Made by a program: the position numbers and the translations under genes. From the NCBI GenBank assembly GCA_000017645.1, contig CP000781.1:4699501-4763500 (forward strand): a stretch of DNA of 64,000 bases, read 5' to 3'. Positions 9,057 through 18,430 of this stretch are shown one piece after another. A model generated the notes under the pieces. That model saw nothing but the letters and a program-made list of their open reading frames with translations, had not been told where the DNA came from and ran no database searches. Every line of letters starts with the position of its first letter. Position 1 is the first letter of the stretch. Origin of the DNA: Xanthobacter autotrophicus Py2 (GTDB taxonomy: Bacteria > Pseudomonadota > Alphaproteobacteria > Rhizobiales > Xanthobacteraceae).

Positions 9057-10817
9057 ATGAACGTCTACGCGATCTTCGCCGATCACGTGCGCGAAGCCGT
9101 CGCCGCCCTCGTCGCCGAGGGCATCATCGCCAAGGACCTCGATCTTGCCCGCGTGGTCGTCGAGCCGCCGCGCGACGCGAGCCACGGCGATCTCGCCACC
9201 AACGCCGCCATGGTGCTGGCCAAGGATGCCGGCCTGAAGCCCCGCGAGCTGGCCGAGCGCATCGCCGGCAAGCTGGGGACGGTGGCGGGCGTGAAAAAGG
9301 TGGATGTGGCCGGCCCCGGCTTCATCAACATCGCGCTGGACGGCACGTTCTGGCCGGTGGTGCTCGCCGCCGTGCTCACGCAGGGGCTGGATTTCGGCCG
9401 CTCGGCGCTGGGCGCGGGCGAGAAGGTGAACGTGGAATATGTCTCCGCCAACCCCACCGGTCCCATGCATGTGGGCCATTGCCGGGGCGCGGTGTTCGGC
9501 GATGCGCTGGCGCGCCTCATGGATTTTGCCGGCTTCGCCGTGACCAAGGAATATTACATCAACGACGCCGGCGCCCAGGTGGACGTGCTGGCCCGCTCAG
9601 CCTTCCTGCGCTACCGCGAGGCGCTGGGCGAGGCCATCGGCGAGATCCCCGAAGGCCTCTATCCGGGCGACTATCTGGTGCCGGTGGGGCAGAAGCTGGC
9701 CGCCGCGCACGGCCCGGCGCTCAAGGAGAAGAGCGAGACGGACTGGCTGCCGCTGGTGCGGGCCGAGGCCATCGCGACCATGATGGTGGCGATCCGCGAG
9801 GATCTGGCGGCGCTGGGCATCTCCTTCGACGTGTTCTTCTCCGAACGCTCGCTCTCCACCGGCGCGGTGGATCGCGTGGGCGCCGCCATCGAGGCGCTGC
9901 GCGCGTCGGGGGAGGTTTATGAGGGCCGCCTGCCGCCGCCCAAGGGCGCGCCCATCGAGGATTGGGAGGATCGCGAGCAGACCCTGTTCCGCTCCACCGA
10001 TTTCGGCGACGACGTGGACCGGCCGCTGAAGAAGTCGGACGGCAGCTACACCTATTTCGCCGGCGACATCGCCTATCACAAGGACAAGGTGGACCGCGGC
10101 TTCCTGAAGATGATCGACGTGTGGGGCGCCGACCACGGCGGCTACGTCAAGCGCATGCAGGCGGCGGTAAAGGCGGTATCCGGCGGCCGGGCGACGCTGG
10201 ACGTGGAGCTGATCCAGCTGGTGCGCCTGTTCCGCGCCGGGGAGCCGGTGCGCATGTCCAAGCGCTCGGGCTCCTTCGTCACCCTGCGCGAGGTGGTGGA
10301 CGAGGTGGGGCGCGACGCGGTCCGCTTCATGATGCTGTTCCGCAAGAACGACGCCCCGCTGGACTTCGATCTCGCCAAGGTGATCGAGCAGTCGCGTGAA
10401 AACCCGGTATTTTACGTGCAATATGCGCACGCGCGGGCGAAGTCGATCCTGCGCAACGCGGCCGAGGAATTCGCCGACCTGCCGCAGCAGGCGGCGTCTT
10501 TCGCGACCGCGCCCTTGGCCCGACTCGACGACGAGGGGGAAATCACGCTGCTGCGCCGGCTCGCGAGCTGGCCGCGCCTCGTGGAGCAGGCGGCGGGAGC
10601 GCGGGAGCCGCACCGCATCTCGTTCTTCCTGCACGAACTCGCCAGCGAGTTTCACGGCCAGTGGAACCGTGGAAAGGACTTGCCTCATTTACGCTTCATT
10701 ATCGAGAATGATCGAGAGTTGACCTCGGCTCGCTTGGCCTTGGTCCATGGCGTGGCCACGGTGCTCGCCTCCGGTCTCAAGGTTCTGGGGGTGACGGCCG
10801 TAGACGAGATGAAATGA
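9057..10817 (+). CDS. argS: Arginyl-tRNA synthetase
   Basis: 586 residues. It has the N-terminal Add1-like domain, the class I HIGH motif as HVGH in [13 protein letters not shown], and a KMSKS-type loop as RMSKRSGSF. The C-terminal DALR anticodon-binding domain includes [17 protein letters not shown]. It charges tRNA-Arg. It lies between dgt and the SPOR-domain gene on the same strand, an arrangement common in alphaproteobacteria. The ribosome-binding site before ATG 9057 is weak. Confidence 0.97.
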   Translation: MNVYAIFADHVREAVAALVAEGIIAKDLDLARVVVEPPRDASHGDLATNAAMVLAKDAGLKPRELAERIAGKLGTVAGVKKVDVAGPGFINIALDGTFWPVVLAAVLTQGLDFGRSALGAGEKVNVEYVSANPTGPMHVGHCRGAVFGDALARLMDFAGFAVTKEYYINDAGAQVDVLARSAFLRYREALGEAIGEIPEGLYPGDYLVPVGQKLAAAHGPALKEKSETDWLPLVRAEAIATMMVAIREDLAALGISFDVFFSERSLSTGAVDRVGAAIEALRASGEVYEGRLPPPKGAPIEDWEDREQTLFRSTDFGDDVDRPLKKSDGSYTYFAGDIAYHKDKVDRGFLKMIDVWGADHGGYVKRMQAAVKAVSGGRATLDVELIQLVRLFRAGEPVRMSKRSGSFVTLREVVDEVGRDAVRFMMLFRKNDAPLDFDLAKVIEQSRENPVFYVQYAHARAKSILRNAAEEFADLPQQAASFATAPLARLDDEGEITLLRRLASWPRLVEQAAGAREPHRISFFLHELASEFHGQWNRGKDLPHLRFIIENDRELTSARLALVHGVATVLASGLKVLGVTAVDEMK

Positions 10818-10924
10818 TCGCTTGTCCCGTGGCTGCGGACGGAGCGGTTGGCCCACCGGGCTAGACTTCTCGGCGCGGTCTTCAATCCGCAGGTTCACGG
10901 GCGGCGACAACACATCGAGGCGAT

Positions 10925-12763
10925 ATGGTCGACGAAAGCAGGTTCCGCTACCGGCGCGATGCAGGTGCAGTGGAGGGTGGGCAGCGGCCCCGCCCCGCTC
11001 CGTCGTCCGCCGCGACGGGGGGCGATCCGACGGGGAGCGATCCCCTGGCCGAGCTGGCCAGGCTGATCGGCGACGACGACCCGTTCGACGATTTCTCGGG
11101 CCTCGATCGTGCACCGCAGGATCGTGCTCCGCAAAGCGCCGATCCGCGTGCGGTTGATCCCCGCGTGTCAGACCCGCGTGTCACAGCACAGCGTCAGGCG
11201 GCGCCGGTCGCGCCTGCCTATCCCGATCCCCGCGCGGCAGCGGCCCGCGCCCCGGTGCGGCCGGCTCCGCAGCCTGCCCCGACCTATTACGACGATGAGG
11301 ACGACGAGGAGTGGGAGGCGCCGCCCCGCAGCGCGCCGGCGCCCAGCCCGACCTCCGCGCGACCCGCACCCCAGAACCCGGCTCAGGTTCCGGTGCGCTC
11401 CGATGCGGCACGCTATGGCGACGCGCCGTCCCGTCCCGCGCCTGCGGTCCCGCCGCGACCGGCCACCCTTTCGCCTTATGCCCCGCAGTCCGCGCCTCAG
11501 CCGGCAGTTCCTGCTGCCCGTGCGGCCCAGCCCCAGGCGGCCCCCTCCTTCGCGCCCGCTCCGGCGGCTGCGCGCGGCGTTCCCGATGCTGCCGTGCGCT
11601 CCGGCTACGGGTCGCTGTCCCGCGTCGCGCCGCCCGCCACCGGGCAGGGCAGGGACGAGGACGATTACGACGACGATTATGACGACGTGCCGCCTGCCCG
11701 CCCGACGGGTGCCTCGGCCTATGGCCAGCAGGGCGGGTATGCGCCGTCGCGGCAAGATCCGCGTGCCGACCAGCGCGGCGGTGCCGGTGCCCACGGGCGC
11801 GGCTATGAGGCCGAGGACGACGAGGCCGGCTATGCCTATTCGGCCGCCCGCCGCGACGACGACGCCTATGACGACTACGACGACACCTACGATCCCGAAT
11901 ATGGGGAAGACGGCTACATGCCGCCCCATGGCGAGGAGATGTACGATGCCGAGCCGCGCCGTCGCAAAGGCCGCCTCGCGCTGATTCTCGGCGTCTCCGT
12001 GCTGGGTCTGGTGGTGGCAGGCGCTGCCGGCGTGTTCGCCTTCAACATGGCGGTGGGCAAGTCCTCCGGGTCGGCGTCCGGCACCACCCCGGTGATCAAG
12101 GCCGACACCGCGCCCGCCAAGACCGCAACTCCCGCGCCCCAGTCCGCCGACGGCGGGCAGAAGATGATCTACGACCGCATGGGTGCCAACGCCGGCAACG
12201 AGCGCATGGTGTCTCGCGAGGAGCAGCCGGTGGATGTGACTTCCGCCGCTCGGGCCCTGCCCGCGACGACGAGCACCCCGGCGCCCGCCCCCATGCAGGC
12301 GACCCAGAACCTGACCGAGCCGAAGCGGGTCCGCACCGTGGCCGTGCGCGCTGACGGTAGCCTGGCGCAGACCGTGCCCGGCACCTCGGTCTCGGCCTAT
12401 GCGGCGACGCAGAACCCCATCCCCGCCGGCCTGCCGGATCCGAACCCGGTCACCACCGTGCCGGCTGTCGCGCCCACGCAGACCGCGTCCACCAGCTCCG
12501 CGCCGTCCGCGGCCGGGGCGTATGTGGTGCAGGTTGCGTCGCAGCGCTCGGAGGCGGATGCCATGGGCTCCTGGCGCGCCCTGCAGACCAAGTATCCCAA
12601 CCTGCTCGGCAACTACCGGGCCACGGTGAAGAAGGTGGATCTGGCCGACAAGGGCACCTATTTCCGCGCCCAGGTCGGACCCTTCGCCACCCGCGACCAG
12701 GCCAACGAGTTGTGCCAGTCCCTGCGCGCCCAGGGCGGCGACTGCGTCGTCAACAAGAACTGA
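10925..12763 (+). CDS. SPOR-domain membrane protein with long disordered cytoplasmic region
   Basis: 612 residues. The first ~340 are low-complexity: Pro/Ala/Gln-rich, with acidic Asp/Tyr tracts such as EDDYDDDYDD, and predicted cytoplasmic. One membrane segment (LALILGVSVLGLVVAGAAGVFAF) lies near residues 345-375. A Thr/Pro/Ala-rich periplasmic linker leads to a C-terminal SPOR domain (~532-612, YVVQVASQRSEADA through FRAQVGPFATRDQA). SPOR domains bind denuded septal peptidoglycan, so a role at the division site is inferred. It follows argS by 107 bases and ends at a strong terminator. Confidence 0.88.
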   Translation: MVDESRFRYRRDAGAVEGGQRPRPAPSSAATGGDPTGSDPLAELARLIGDDDPFDDFSGLDRAPQDRAPQSADPRAVDPRVSDPRVTAQRQAAPVAPAYPDPRAAAARAPVRPAPQPAPTYYDDEDDEEWEAPPRSAPAPSPTSARPAPQNPAQVPVRSDAARYGDAPSRPAPAVPPRPATLSPYAPQSAPQPAVPAARAAQPQAAPSFAPAPAAARGVPDAAVRSGYGSLSRVAPPATGQGRDEDDYDDDYDDVPPARPTGASAYGQQGGYAPSRQDPRADQRGGAGAHGRGYEAEDDEAGYAYSAARRDDDAYDDYDDTYDPEYGEDGYMPPHGEEMYDAEPRRRKGRLALILGVSVLGLVVAGAAGVFAFNMAVGKSSGSASGTTPVIKADTAPAKTATPAPQSADGGQKMIYDRMGANAGNERMVSREEQPVDVTSAARALPATTSTPAPAPMQATQNLTEPKRVRTVAVRADGSLAQTVPGTSVSAYAATQNPIPAGLPDPNPVTTVPAVAPTQTASTSSAPSAAGAYVVQVASQRSEADAMGSWRALQTKYPNLLGNYRATVKKVDLADKGTYFRAQVGPFATRDQANELCQSLRAQGGDCVVNKN

Positions 12764-12801
12764 CGGCGCCGTTCGCAGGCTCAGCCGCAAGTCCCAAAGA
12801 A

Positions 12802-12828
12802 AAAGGCCGCCTTTCGGGGCGGCCTTTT
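12802..12828. terminator. Bidirectional Rho-independent terminator
   Basis: Perfect 9-bp stem AAAGGCCGC / GCGGCCTTT with an 8-base loop and T-rich ends on both strands. It lies between two convergent genes, the SPOR-domain gene on plus and the DUF815 ATPase gene on minus, and can end transcription of both. Confidence 0.85.
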
Positions 12829-12846
12829 GCGTTTCAGGGCGGGCGA

Positions 12847-13743
12847 TCAGGCGGCCTTGAGCGGCAGGCCGAGGCGGCCGGCCAGATCCTGCACGAACTG
12901 GAATGCGGTGCGGCCCGAGCGGGCGCCGCGGGTGGTCGCCCATTCCAGCGCCTGCGGGCGCCACTGCTCTTCTGGCACGCCGAGGCCATGGTGGGCCACA
13001 TAGCCTTCCACCATGGCGAGATATTCGTCCTGGCTGCACTTGTGGAAGCCCAGCCACAGGCCGAACCGGTCGGAGAGGGAGACCTTCTCCTCCACCGCCT
13101 CGCCGGGATTGATGGCTGTGGACCGCTCGTTCTCCATCATGTCGCGGGGCAGCAGGTGGCGGCGGTTGGAGGTGGCGTAGAAGATCACATTGTCCGGCCG
13201 CCCCTCGATGCCGCCCTCCAGCACCGCCTTGAGGGATTTGTAGGAGGTGTCGTCGGAATCAAACGAGAGATCGTCGCAGAACACGATGAAGCGGTGCGCG
13301 GAAGCCCGCACCAGCCCCATGAGGGCGGGCAGCGCCTCGATGTCCTCGCGGTGGATCTCCACCAGCTTGAGGCGGGACGGCGTCTGAGCGGCGAGGTCGC
13401 GGTTGATGCGCGCATGCGCAGCCTTCACCAGCGAGCTCTTGCCCATGCCGCGCGCGCCCCACAGAAGGGCATTGTTGGCGGGGAGTCCCCGGGCGAACCG
13501 TGCCGTATTCTCCACCAGTTGATCGCGCACCCGGTCGATGCCCTGCAGCAGGTCCATCTCCACCCGGTTCACACGCGGCACCGGCTCGAAGCGCGGCGGC
13601 TCGTTGTGCCAGACGAAGGCGTCGGCGGCCTCGAAATCAGGCGTCGGCACGGCGGGCGGGGCGAGGCGCTCCAGCGCATCGGCGATGCGGGCCAGCACCT
13701 CAAGCGTTGCGGCGGCGTGCGCGGGGTCGCTCTGTTGTGTCAT
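12847..13743 (-). CDS. DUF815 family AAA+ ATPase
   Basis: 298 residues. Walker A is GARGMGKSS and a Walker B-like motif is FIVFCDDLSF. Further on come the sensor-like FYATSNRRHLLPRDMMEN and SDRFGLWLGFHKCSQDEYL, the conserved blocks of the DUF815 family of single AAA+ ATPases. The biochemical role of the family is not established. ATG 13743 is preceded by GGGAGGATCAAG, a good ribosome-binding site. It stands alone, convergent with the SPOR-domain gene across a shared terminator. The nagZ-scpA-scpB-tat genes that often follow argS-SPOR in this order are absent here. Confidence 0.9.
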   Translation of the reverse strand: MTQQSDPAHAAATLEVLARIADALERLAPPAVPTPDFEAADAFVWHNEPPRFEPVPRVNRVEMDLLQGIDRVRDQLVENTARFARGLPANNALLWGARGMGKSSLVKAAHARINRDLAAQTPSRLKLVEIHREDIEALPALMGLVRASAHRFIVFCDDLSFDSDDTSYKSLKAVLEGGIEGRPDNVIFYATSNRRHLLPRDMMENERSTAINPGEAVEEKVSLSDRFGLWLGFHKCSQDEYLAMVEGYVAHHGLGVPEEQWRPQALEWATTRGARSGRTAFQFVQDLAGRLGLPLKAA

Positions 13744-13954
13744 CTTGATCCTCCCGCCGGGGGATTAGGACGGGTGGCCAGCCACCGCAAGGCGCCGCCG
13801 CGCCGGTGTTGCGCAAAAGCCATGCGGCGCGCGCATGCGCGGAAAATACCGCGCCGCAACAATCTCGCCCTAACTTTTCCGCACCCATGATGGAAGTCGG
13901 TTCCTGCCGCTGCCCCGCAGCGCCGTGATCCAACCTGCCCGGAGGCCCTCGCCA

Positions 13955-14599
13955 ATGATGCCACGCACCACCGCCGCACTTTTCCTGCCGGTCGTGCTGC
14001 TCGCCGCTGCGCCAGTCCGTGCCGATTCCAGCAGCGAGGTCAAGAAGACGCTGAATGCCGACGGCAGTGTCTCCATGACCTATTGGAGCGCGGTTGAGGA
14101 TATCGGCACCGTGTTCGGCATGGACCTGTCCAAGTCGGCGACCAGTGCCGCGCCCGTAATCACATCCGGCGCCAGCGATCTTGGCGGTACGGCCTATGCC
14201 AAGGTCACCCTCTCCCAGCTGCCCGACTGGCTGCTGTGGCAGAAGGGGACGGTGAACGTCTCCCTCGACCCCAACGGCGCCACCGGCAAGGTCGCCACCA
14301 CCTTCTCACGCACCGTCACGCTGGCAAGCGGCCTCGACGCGACGCTGGCCGACACCTATCGCGTGGCCTCGGGCACGACGGAAGCGTGGGAGACCGACAA
14401 GTCCCTCAGCCTGAAGCTGGTGGAGACCGGCACCACCTTCTCCCTCGCCACCAAGGCCACGCAGGAGACGCCCACCCTGCTGCCGAGCCTCAGCGCGCAG
14501 CAGAAGGTGCTGGGCGATATCACCGTCACCACCGCTGTCGCTGATACCGGCTCCACGCTCAACAGGAGCATCACGGCGGGCTTCACCCACCGCTGGTGA
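13955..14599 (+). CDS. Exported protein of unknown function, possibly beta-rich
   Basis: I do not recognise this protein. It has about 214 residues with a clear signal peptide (FLPVVLLAAAPVRA, cleavage before DSSSEV). The mature chain is rich in Thr, Ser, Ala and Val with short alternating hydrophobic strands (TFSRTVTLASG, DITVTTAVA). It ends in FTHRW, an aromatic terminus that recalls outer-membrane beta-barrel proteins. No cysteines are visible in the mature part. ATG 13955 follows a CCGGAGG site. It stands alone between minus-strand genes on both sides. The barrel idea is inference only. Confidence 0.65.
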   Translation: MMPRTTAALFLPVVLLAAAPVRADSSSEVKKTLNADGSVSMTYWSAVEDIGTVFGMDLSKSATSAAPVITSGASDLGGTAYAKVTLSQLPDWLLWQKGTVNVSLDPNGATGKVATTFSRTVTLASGLDATLADTYRVASGTTEAWETDKSLSLKLVETGTTFSLATKATQETPTLLPSLSAQQKVLGDITVTTAVADTGSTLNRSITAGFTHRW

Positions 14600-14609
14600 G
14601 CGGCGCCGG

Positions 14610-15446
14610 TCAGCCCCAGATGATGGCGACGAGGAAGCGCGAGGCCACCAGCAGCAGGAACAGGCCGAAGCCGATCTCCAGCTGCCGGCGCCCCAGCCGG
14701 TGCGCGAGCCGCGCCCCGAACGGCGCCACCAGCGCCGCCACTGGCGCGATGCAGACGAACCCGATCACCGAGACATAGCCCAGCGAAAGCGGCGGCAGCT
14801 GGGACAGGTGCGGCCAGCCGGCGATGGCATAGCCGATGACGCCGGGAATGGGGATGATGATGCCGATGCCGGCGGAGGTCGCCACCGCCGCATGGATCGG
14901 CACGCCATAGAGCAGCAGAATATTGGTGGCGATGCCGCCGCCGGAGATCCCCACCAGCGACGAGGCGAGGCCGATGACGAAGCCATAGGCCCGCATGGCA
15001 CCGGGCCCGGGCAGGTGCTCGGCGATGCGGATGCCGTTGCGGCCGAGCAGGCTTTTTAGCCCCAGCAGCGAGATGACCACAACGAACACCGCCTGCAGCA
15101 CCCAGCCCGCCACCACCGCCGCGATGGCGCTGCCGGTGACGATGCCGGCGATGGCCGGCACCCGCCAGTTGCGCACCACGCCGGGCAGCACCGCGCCCTT
15201 CTTCATGTGGGCGTTGTGGGACGAGATGGCGGTGGGAATGATGATGGCGAGCGAAGTGCCCACGCACAGCTGCATACGCAGGCTGTCGTCGACCCCCAGC
15301 GCGCCGAACACCTCATACAGCACCGGCACGATGACGCCGCCGCCGCCGATGCCCAGCATGCCGGCGATGAGCCCGGTAAGCACTCCGCCCGCCAGCATCG
15401 CGCCCGCGAGCAGGACGAGTTCGTGGGTGGAGATGGAAGAGAGCAT
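14610..15446 (-). CDS. TauE/SafE family membrane transporter
   Basis: 278 residues with about eight membrane helices. The two Gly-rich repeats of the family are visible: GLIAGMLGIGGGGVIVPVL in the first half and GLASSLVGISGGGIATNIL in the second. The family includes sulfite and organosulfonate exporters, but the substrate here cannot be read from sequence. Start ATG 15446 begins the first helix; the longer frame to 15533 is not hydrophobic and is rejected. No sulfur-metabolism gene is adjacent. Confidence 0.88.
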   Translation of the reverse strand: MLSSISTHELVLLAGAMLAGGVLTGLIAGMLGIGGGGVIVPVLYEVFGALGVDDSLRMQLCVGTSLAIIIPTAISSHNAHMKKGAVLPGVVRNWRVPAIAGIVTGSAIAAVVAGWVLQAVFVVVISLLGLKSLLGRNGIRIAEHLPGPGAMRAYGFVIGLASSLVGISGGGIATNILLLYGVPIHAAVATSAGIGIIIPIPGVIGYAIAGWPHLSQLPPLSLGYVSVIGFVCIAPVAALVAPFGARLAHRLGRRQLEIGFGLFLLLVASRFLVAIIWG

Positions 15447-15588
15447 GGGGGAGCGTCCGGTAAACGGGAGCGGCACAGGGGAGCCTGCAGCAGTGGCGCG
15501 GATCAGCCTCCCTGTCCACCATCGCGCCCGCATACGCGCGTTCGGAAGCCGCGCATGGCGTGCAGATCAGACCGGAAGGAAAGGGCGA

Positions 15589-16581
15589 TCAGGCCGCCAG
15601 AGGCTGGCGCCGGCGTACCTCATCCACGGCCGCGCGCAGCACGTCGAGCCCGGCGCCGGGGCGGATGGCCTCGGTGGAGAGATGGCGGCGGAAGATGCGC
15701 GCGCCCTTGCGGCCGGTGAACAGGCCCAGCATGTGGCGGGTGATGTCGGAGAGCCGCCCGCCGGCCTCCAGATGGTGCGCCACATAGGGCTCGAAGGCCT
15801 CCACCGCGGCGAAGCCGTCTGCATGGGGGGCAGGCGTGCCGAACAGTAGCGGATCGACGCCGAGCAGTAGTTCGGGATCCTGATAGGCGGCGCGACCCAG
15901 CATCATGCCGTCGAGACCGCGCGCCTCCTCCAGTCCCTGGGCGATGCTGGCGATGCCGCCATTCACCGCGATGGGCACGTGGGGCAGGCGGGCCTTCAGC
16001 CGGCGAACCCGGTCATAGTCGAGAGGCGGGATATCGCGGTTCTCGCGCGGCGACAGGCCCTTCAGCCACGCCTTGCGGGCATGGACGATGAGCGCATCGG
16101 TGCCGGCTGCCACCACGGCATCGGCGAGGCGATCGAGGGCTTCCTCCGGGTCCTGGTCGTCCACGCCGATGCGGCACTTGACGGTGACGGGGATCGCCAC
16201 GACCGCCTTCATGGCGGCGACGCAATCGGCCACGAGGTCTGGCTCGCGCATGAGGCAGGCGCCAAAATTGCCACCCTGAACCCGGTCGGAGGGGCAACCC
16301 ACGTTGAGGTTGATCTCGTCATAGCCATAATCGGCGCAGATCCGCGCCGCCTGCGCCAGCTCCGCCGGATCGCTGCCGCCCAGCTGAACCGCCACCGGGT
16401 GCTCCTCCGGCGAGAACCCGAGCAGGCGCGCGCGATCGCCATGGAGGATGGCCGGCGCCGTGACCATCTCCGTATAGAGCCGCGCCCGGCGCGAAAGAGT
16501 GCGGTGGAACGCCCGGCAATGGCGGTCGGTCCAATCCATCATGGGGGCGACTGAAAATCTAAACGGCTGTGACTGCATCAT
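15589..16581 (-). CDS. dusA: tRNA-dihydrouridine synthase A
   Basis: 330 residues, FMN-dependent TIM-barrel enzyme that reduces uridine to dihydrouridine in the tRNA D-loop. Family blocks are present: FSVAPMMDWTDRHCR at the N-terminus, LNVGCPSDRVQGG with the catalytic Cys, VKCRIGVDDQD, HARKAWLKGLSP and the flavin-phosphate site AVNGGI. The LSPRENR and HHLEAGGR-type segments favour DusA over DusB/C. It stands alone on the minus strand. Confidence 0.94.
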   Translation of the reverse strand: MMQSQPFRFSVAPMMDWTDRHCRAFHRTLSRRARLYTEMVTAPAILHGDRARLLGFSPEEHPVAVQLGGSDPAELAQAARICADYGYDEINLNVGCPSDRVQGGNFGACLMREPDLVADCVAAMKAVVAIPVTVKCRIGVDDQDPEEALDRLADAVVAAGTDALIVHARKAWLKGLSPRENRDIPPLDYDRVRRLKARLPHVPIAVNGGIASIAQGLEEARGLDGMMLGRAAYQDPELLLGVDPLLFGTPAPHADGFAAVEAFEPYVAHHLEAGGRLSDITRHMLGLFTGRKGARIFRRHLSTEAIRPGAGLDVLRAAVDEVRRRQPLAA

Positions 16582-17110
16582 TTTCTGTACGGCTTGTCAG
16601 GACGGCGACGCGCGATTTGCATTCGCTCCGGCGCCGTGGCTCGCCCAATTCTCCGGTTTCCGACGCTTCCGCCATACGGCGTGCGCACGGTTCGACCTTT
16701 TCCTAACCTAAAATCCGGCTTCTGGAGAGCCCATAACAGTCGCGAGGGGCACAGGCCTTGGCGCGGCGGTGAGGACGTCCCAGGCCCACGATCGATCCAG
16801 TCGCCAGCCTGCCGATCCTCCTCGCTGCCGGCGTCCTCGCCGCTGCAATCATCGGCTTCCGCGCAATCAGCAGGTTTTGCCAGATGCTCAATTTCGGGCA
16901 TTCGCGTCGGCAGGCGCCCTCATTTTCAGCACCCGACTGCCGAAATAGAAGCATAAGCGCAATTTTTACTCATAGAAGCGCGTCGATATTTCCGGATGTG
17001 GCCACGGTTCAAACGTCGAATATAATATTGAATTGACTGCACTCGTGCCGGCTTGAATATGTCTCATCTGACGTCTGGAGCCGTGTCGGCTTCTTGCCGG
17101 GGAGATTGCT
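16582..17110. other. Intergenic region without a recognised gene
   Basis: About 530 bases between dusA (minus) and the bicupin-like gene (plus), so it should hold both promoters. Short open frames on both strands (for example 16594-16956) have an Arg/Ser/Pro-rich composition typical of random high-GC frames. Bases 16965-17060 are clearly more AT-rich than the average and are the likely promoter side of the plus-strand gene. No RNA gene, repeat or operator recognised. Confidence 0.4.
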
Positions 17111-18262
17111 ATGGGCATGCAGTCGATGGTCGATTTCAAGTGGCCGGGCCTTGCGCGCCCGGATGGTGAGCGCATCATCATGAACAGCGGCGCCTTCGTC
17201 GCCGTCGATCGCTATCGCGACATTTCCTACGATCCCATCTACCGGCCGCAGGCCCTCTACCATCGCGCCCTGGAGGGTCTTCGCGCCAACAACGACGCCT
17301 TCCTGCTACAGGAAGTGGCGACAAACCTTCCCATCTATCGTGACGATACCGGGCCGACGGATTTTCATCTGCATCTCCCGCCGGGTGGATTTCAACTCGT
17401 CCTCGTCACCTCGGGCCTGTTCACTTTCGACTATGACGGCAAGGTGCATTATGTCGGTCCCGGCGCGGTGATGCTGCAAAGCGCCATCGTGCATCGCCAG
17501 CTGTTCTACACCTGGGCCGGCCTGTCGACGGAAGAGAACCTGAAGACGCCGCAATCGGTGGTGCCTGATCCATTGTGCATGGGCTATTCGGGCAAGTTCA
17601 TCGAAGCCTTCATCACCGATCCGACCACCTTCCCCAATCCGACCGTGGTGGGCTCGGACCACATCAAGGAAGACGAGACCCCTCGCACGGCCTGGAAGCA
17701 CCCGCTCCACAACCGCCCGGCCGGCGCTAGCTTCTGGTTCCAGGATCCGCTGGCGCTGGATGCGCTGTTCCGCGCCTATCCCGCCGATGCGGCCGACGGC
17801 CCGGTCAGGGCGGCCTCGCCGGTGCATGTGCGCGATCTAGGCATCGAGGCGCCCAGCGGTAACCTCGTGACGGGGCACATCATCGCCACCGATCCCCGGG
17901 GTGCATCGCTGCTTCCGAAAAATGCCTCCGCCAAGGCCGACGCTGAGGGGCTCGCCAAGGGAGAGGTCGTCATCTACCGCATCATCCGCGGCACCGCCGC
18001 CTTCGCGGACGGCTCCGGCAAGCCGCTGGAGCTCGCCACCGGCGACACGGTGACCGCCGGGAAGGGCGCCATCCGCCTCACGGACGTGGGCGAGGACACC
18101 CAGATCCTCCGCCTCGGCCTGCTCAAGGGCATCGAGGACCTCAGGATGTGGACCCCCACCCAGCGCGACGAGATCGACGCCCTGGCGGGCCAGATCATCA
18201 CCCGCGCGGACCTCCGCAGCGACCGGGTGGCCGGCAAGCCCGTGGGCTACCTTTACGAGTAG
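17111..18262 (+). CDS. Bicupin-like protein of unknown function
   Basis: 383 residues, not assigned to a named family. Two beta-rich stretches look like cupin barrels. The first, ~residues 95-145, has the pattern GGFQLVLVTSGLFTFDYDG...GPGAVML...VHRQLF. The second, ~275-335, has VVIYRIIRGTAAFADG...GDTVTAGKGAIRLT. The classical cupin metal-ligand set (HxH...E...H) is not obvious, although FHLHL occurs at ~92-96. No signal peptide or membrane segment. ATG 17111 has GGGGAGA seven bases upstream. It is monocistronic: 168 bases separate it from malate synthase G. Confidence 0.6.
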   Translation: MGMQSMVDFKWPGLARPDGERIIMNSGAFVAVDRYRDISYDPIYRPQALYHRALEGLRANNDAFLLQEVATNLPIYRDDTGPTDFHLHLPPGGFQLVLVTSGLFTFDYDGKVHYVGPGAVMLQSAIVHRQLFYTWAGLSTEENLKTPQSVVPDPLCMGYSGKFIEAFITDPTTFPNPTVVGSDHIKEDETPRTAWKHPLHNRPAGASFWFQDPLALDALFRAYPADAADGPVRAASPVHVRDLGIEAPSGNLVTGHIIATDPRGASLLPKNASAKADAEGLAKGEVVIYRIIRGTAAFADGSGKPLELATGDTVTAGKGAIRLTDVGEDTQILRLGLLKGIEDLRMWTPTQRDEIDALAGQIITRADLRSDRVAGKPVGYLYE

Positions 18263-18430
18263 GCGGACCATCGCACTTTTCACCCGGCTGCGAAGGTGTG
18301 TTGCCCAAGATCGATATCCGGGCAATGCCTTTGCGGCGTAGAACAAGCGGGCGAGGCTGCTGGCGTCTCAGACGGACCAGCGCTCCTCAGGATGTACCTC
18401 GCCCTGGGAAAAGGACGACACGGAGTGACC

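Noticed and set aside
16594..16956. A possible 120-residue gene between dusA and the bicupin-like gene
   Set aside because: No ribosome-binding site, Arg/Ser/Pro-rich composition, and an equally long overlapping frame on the other strand.
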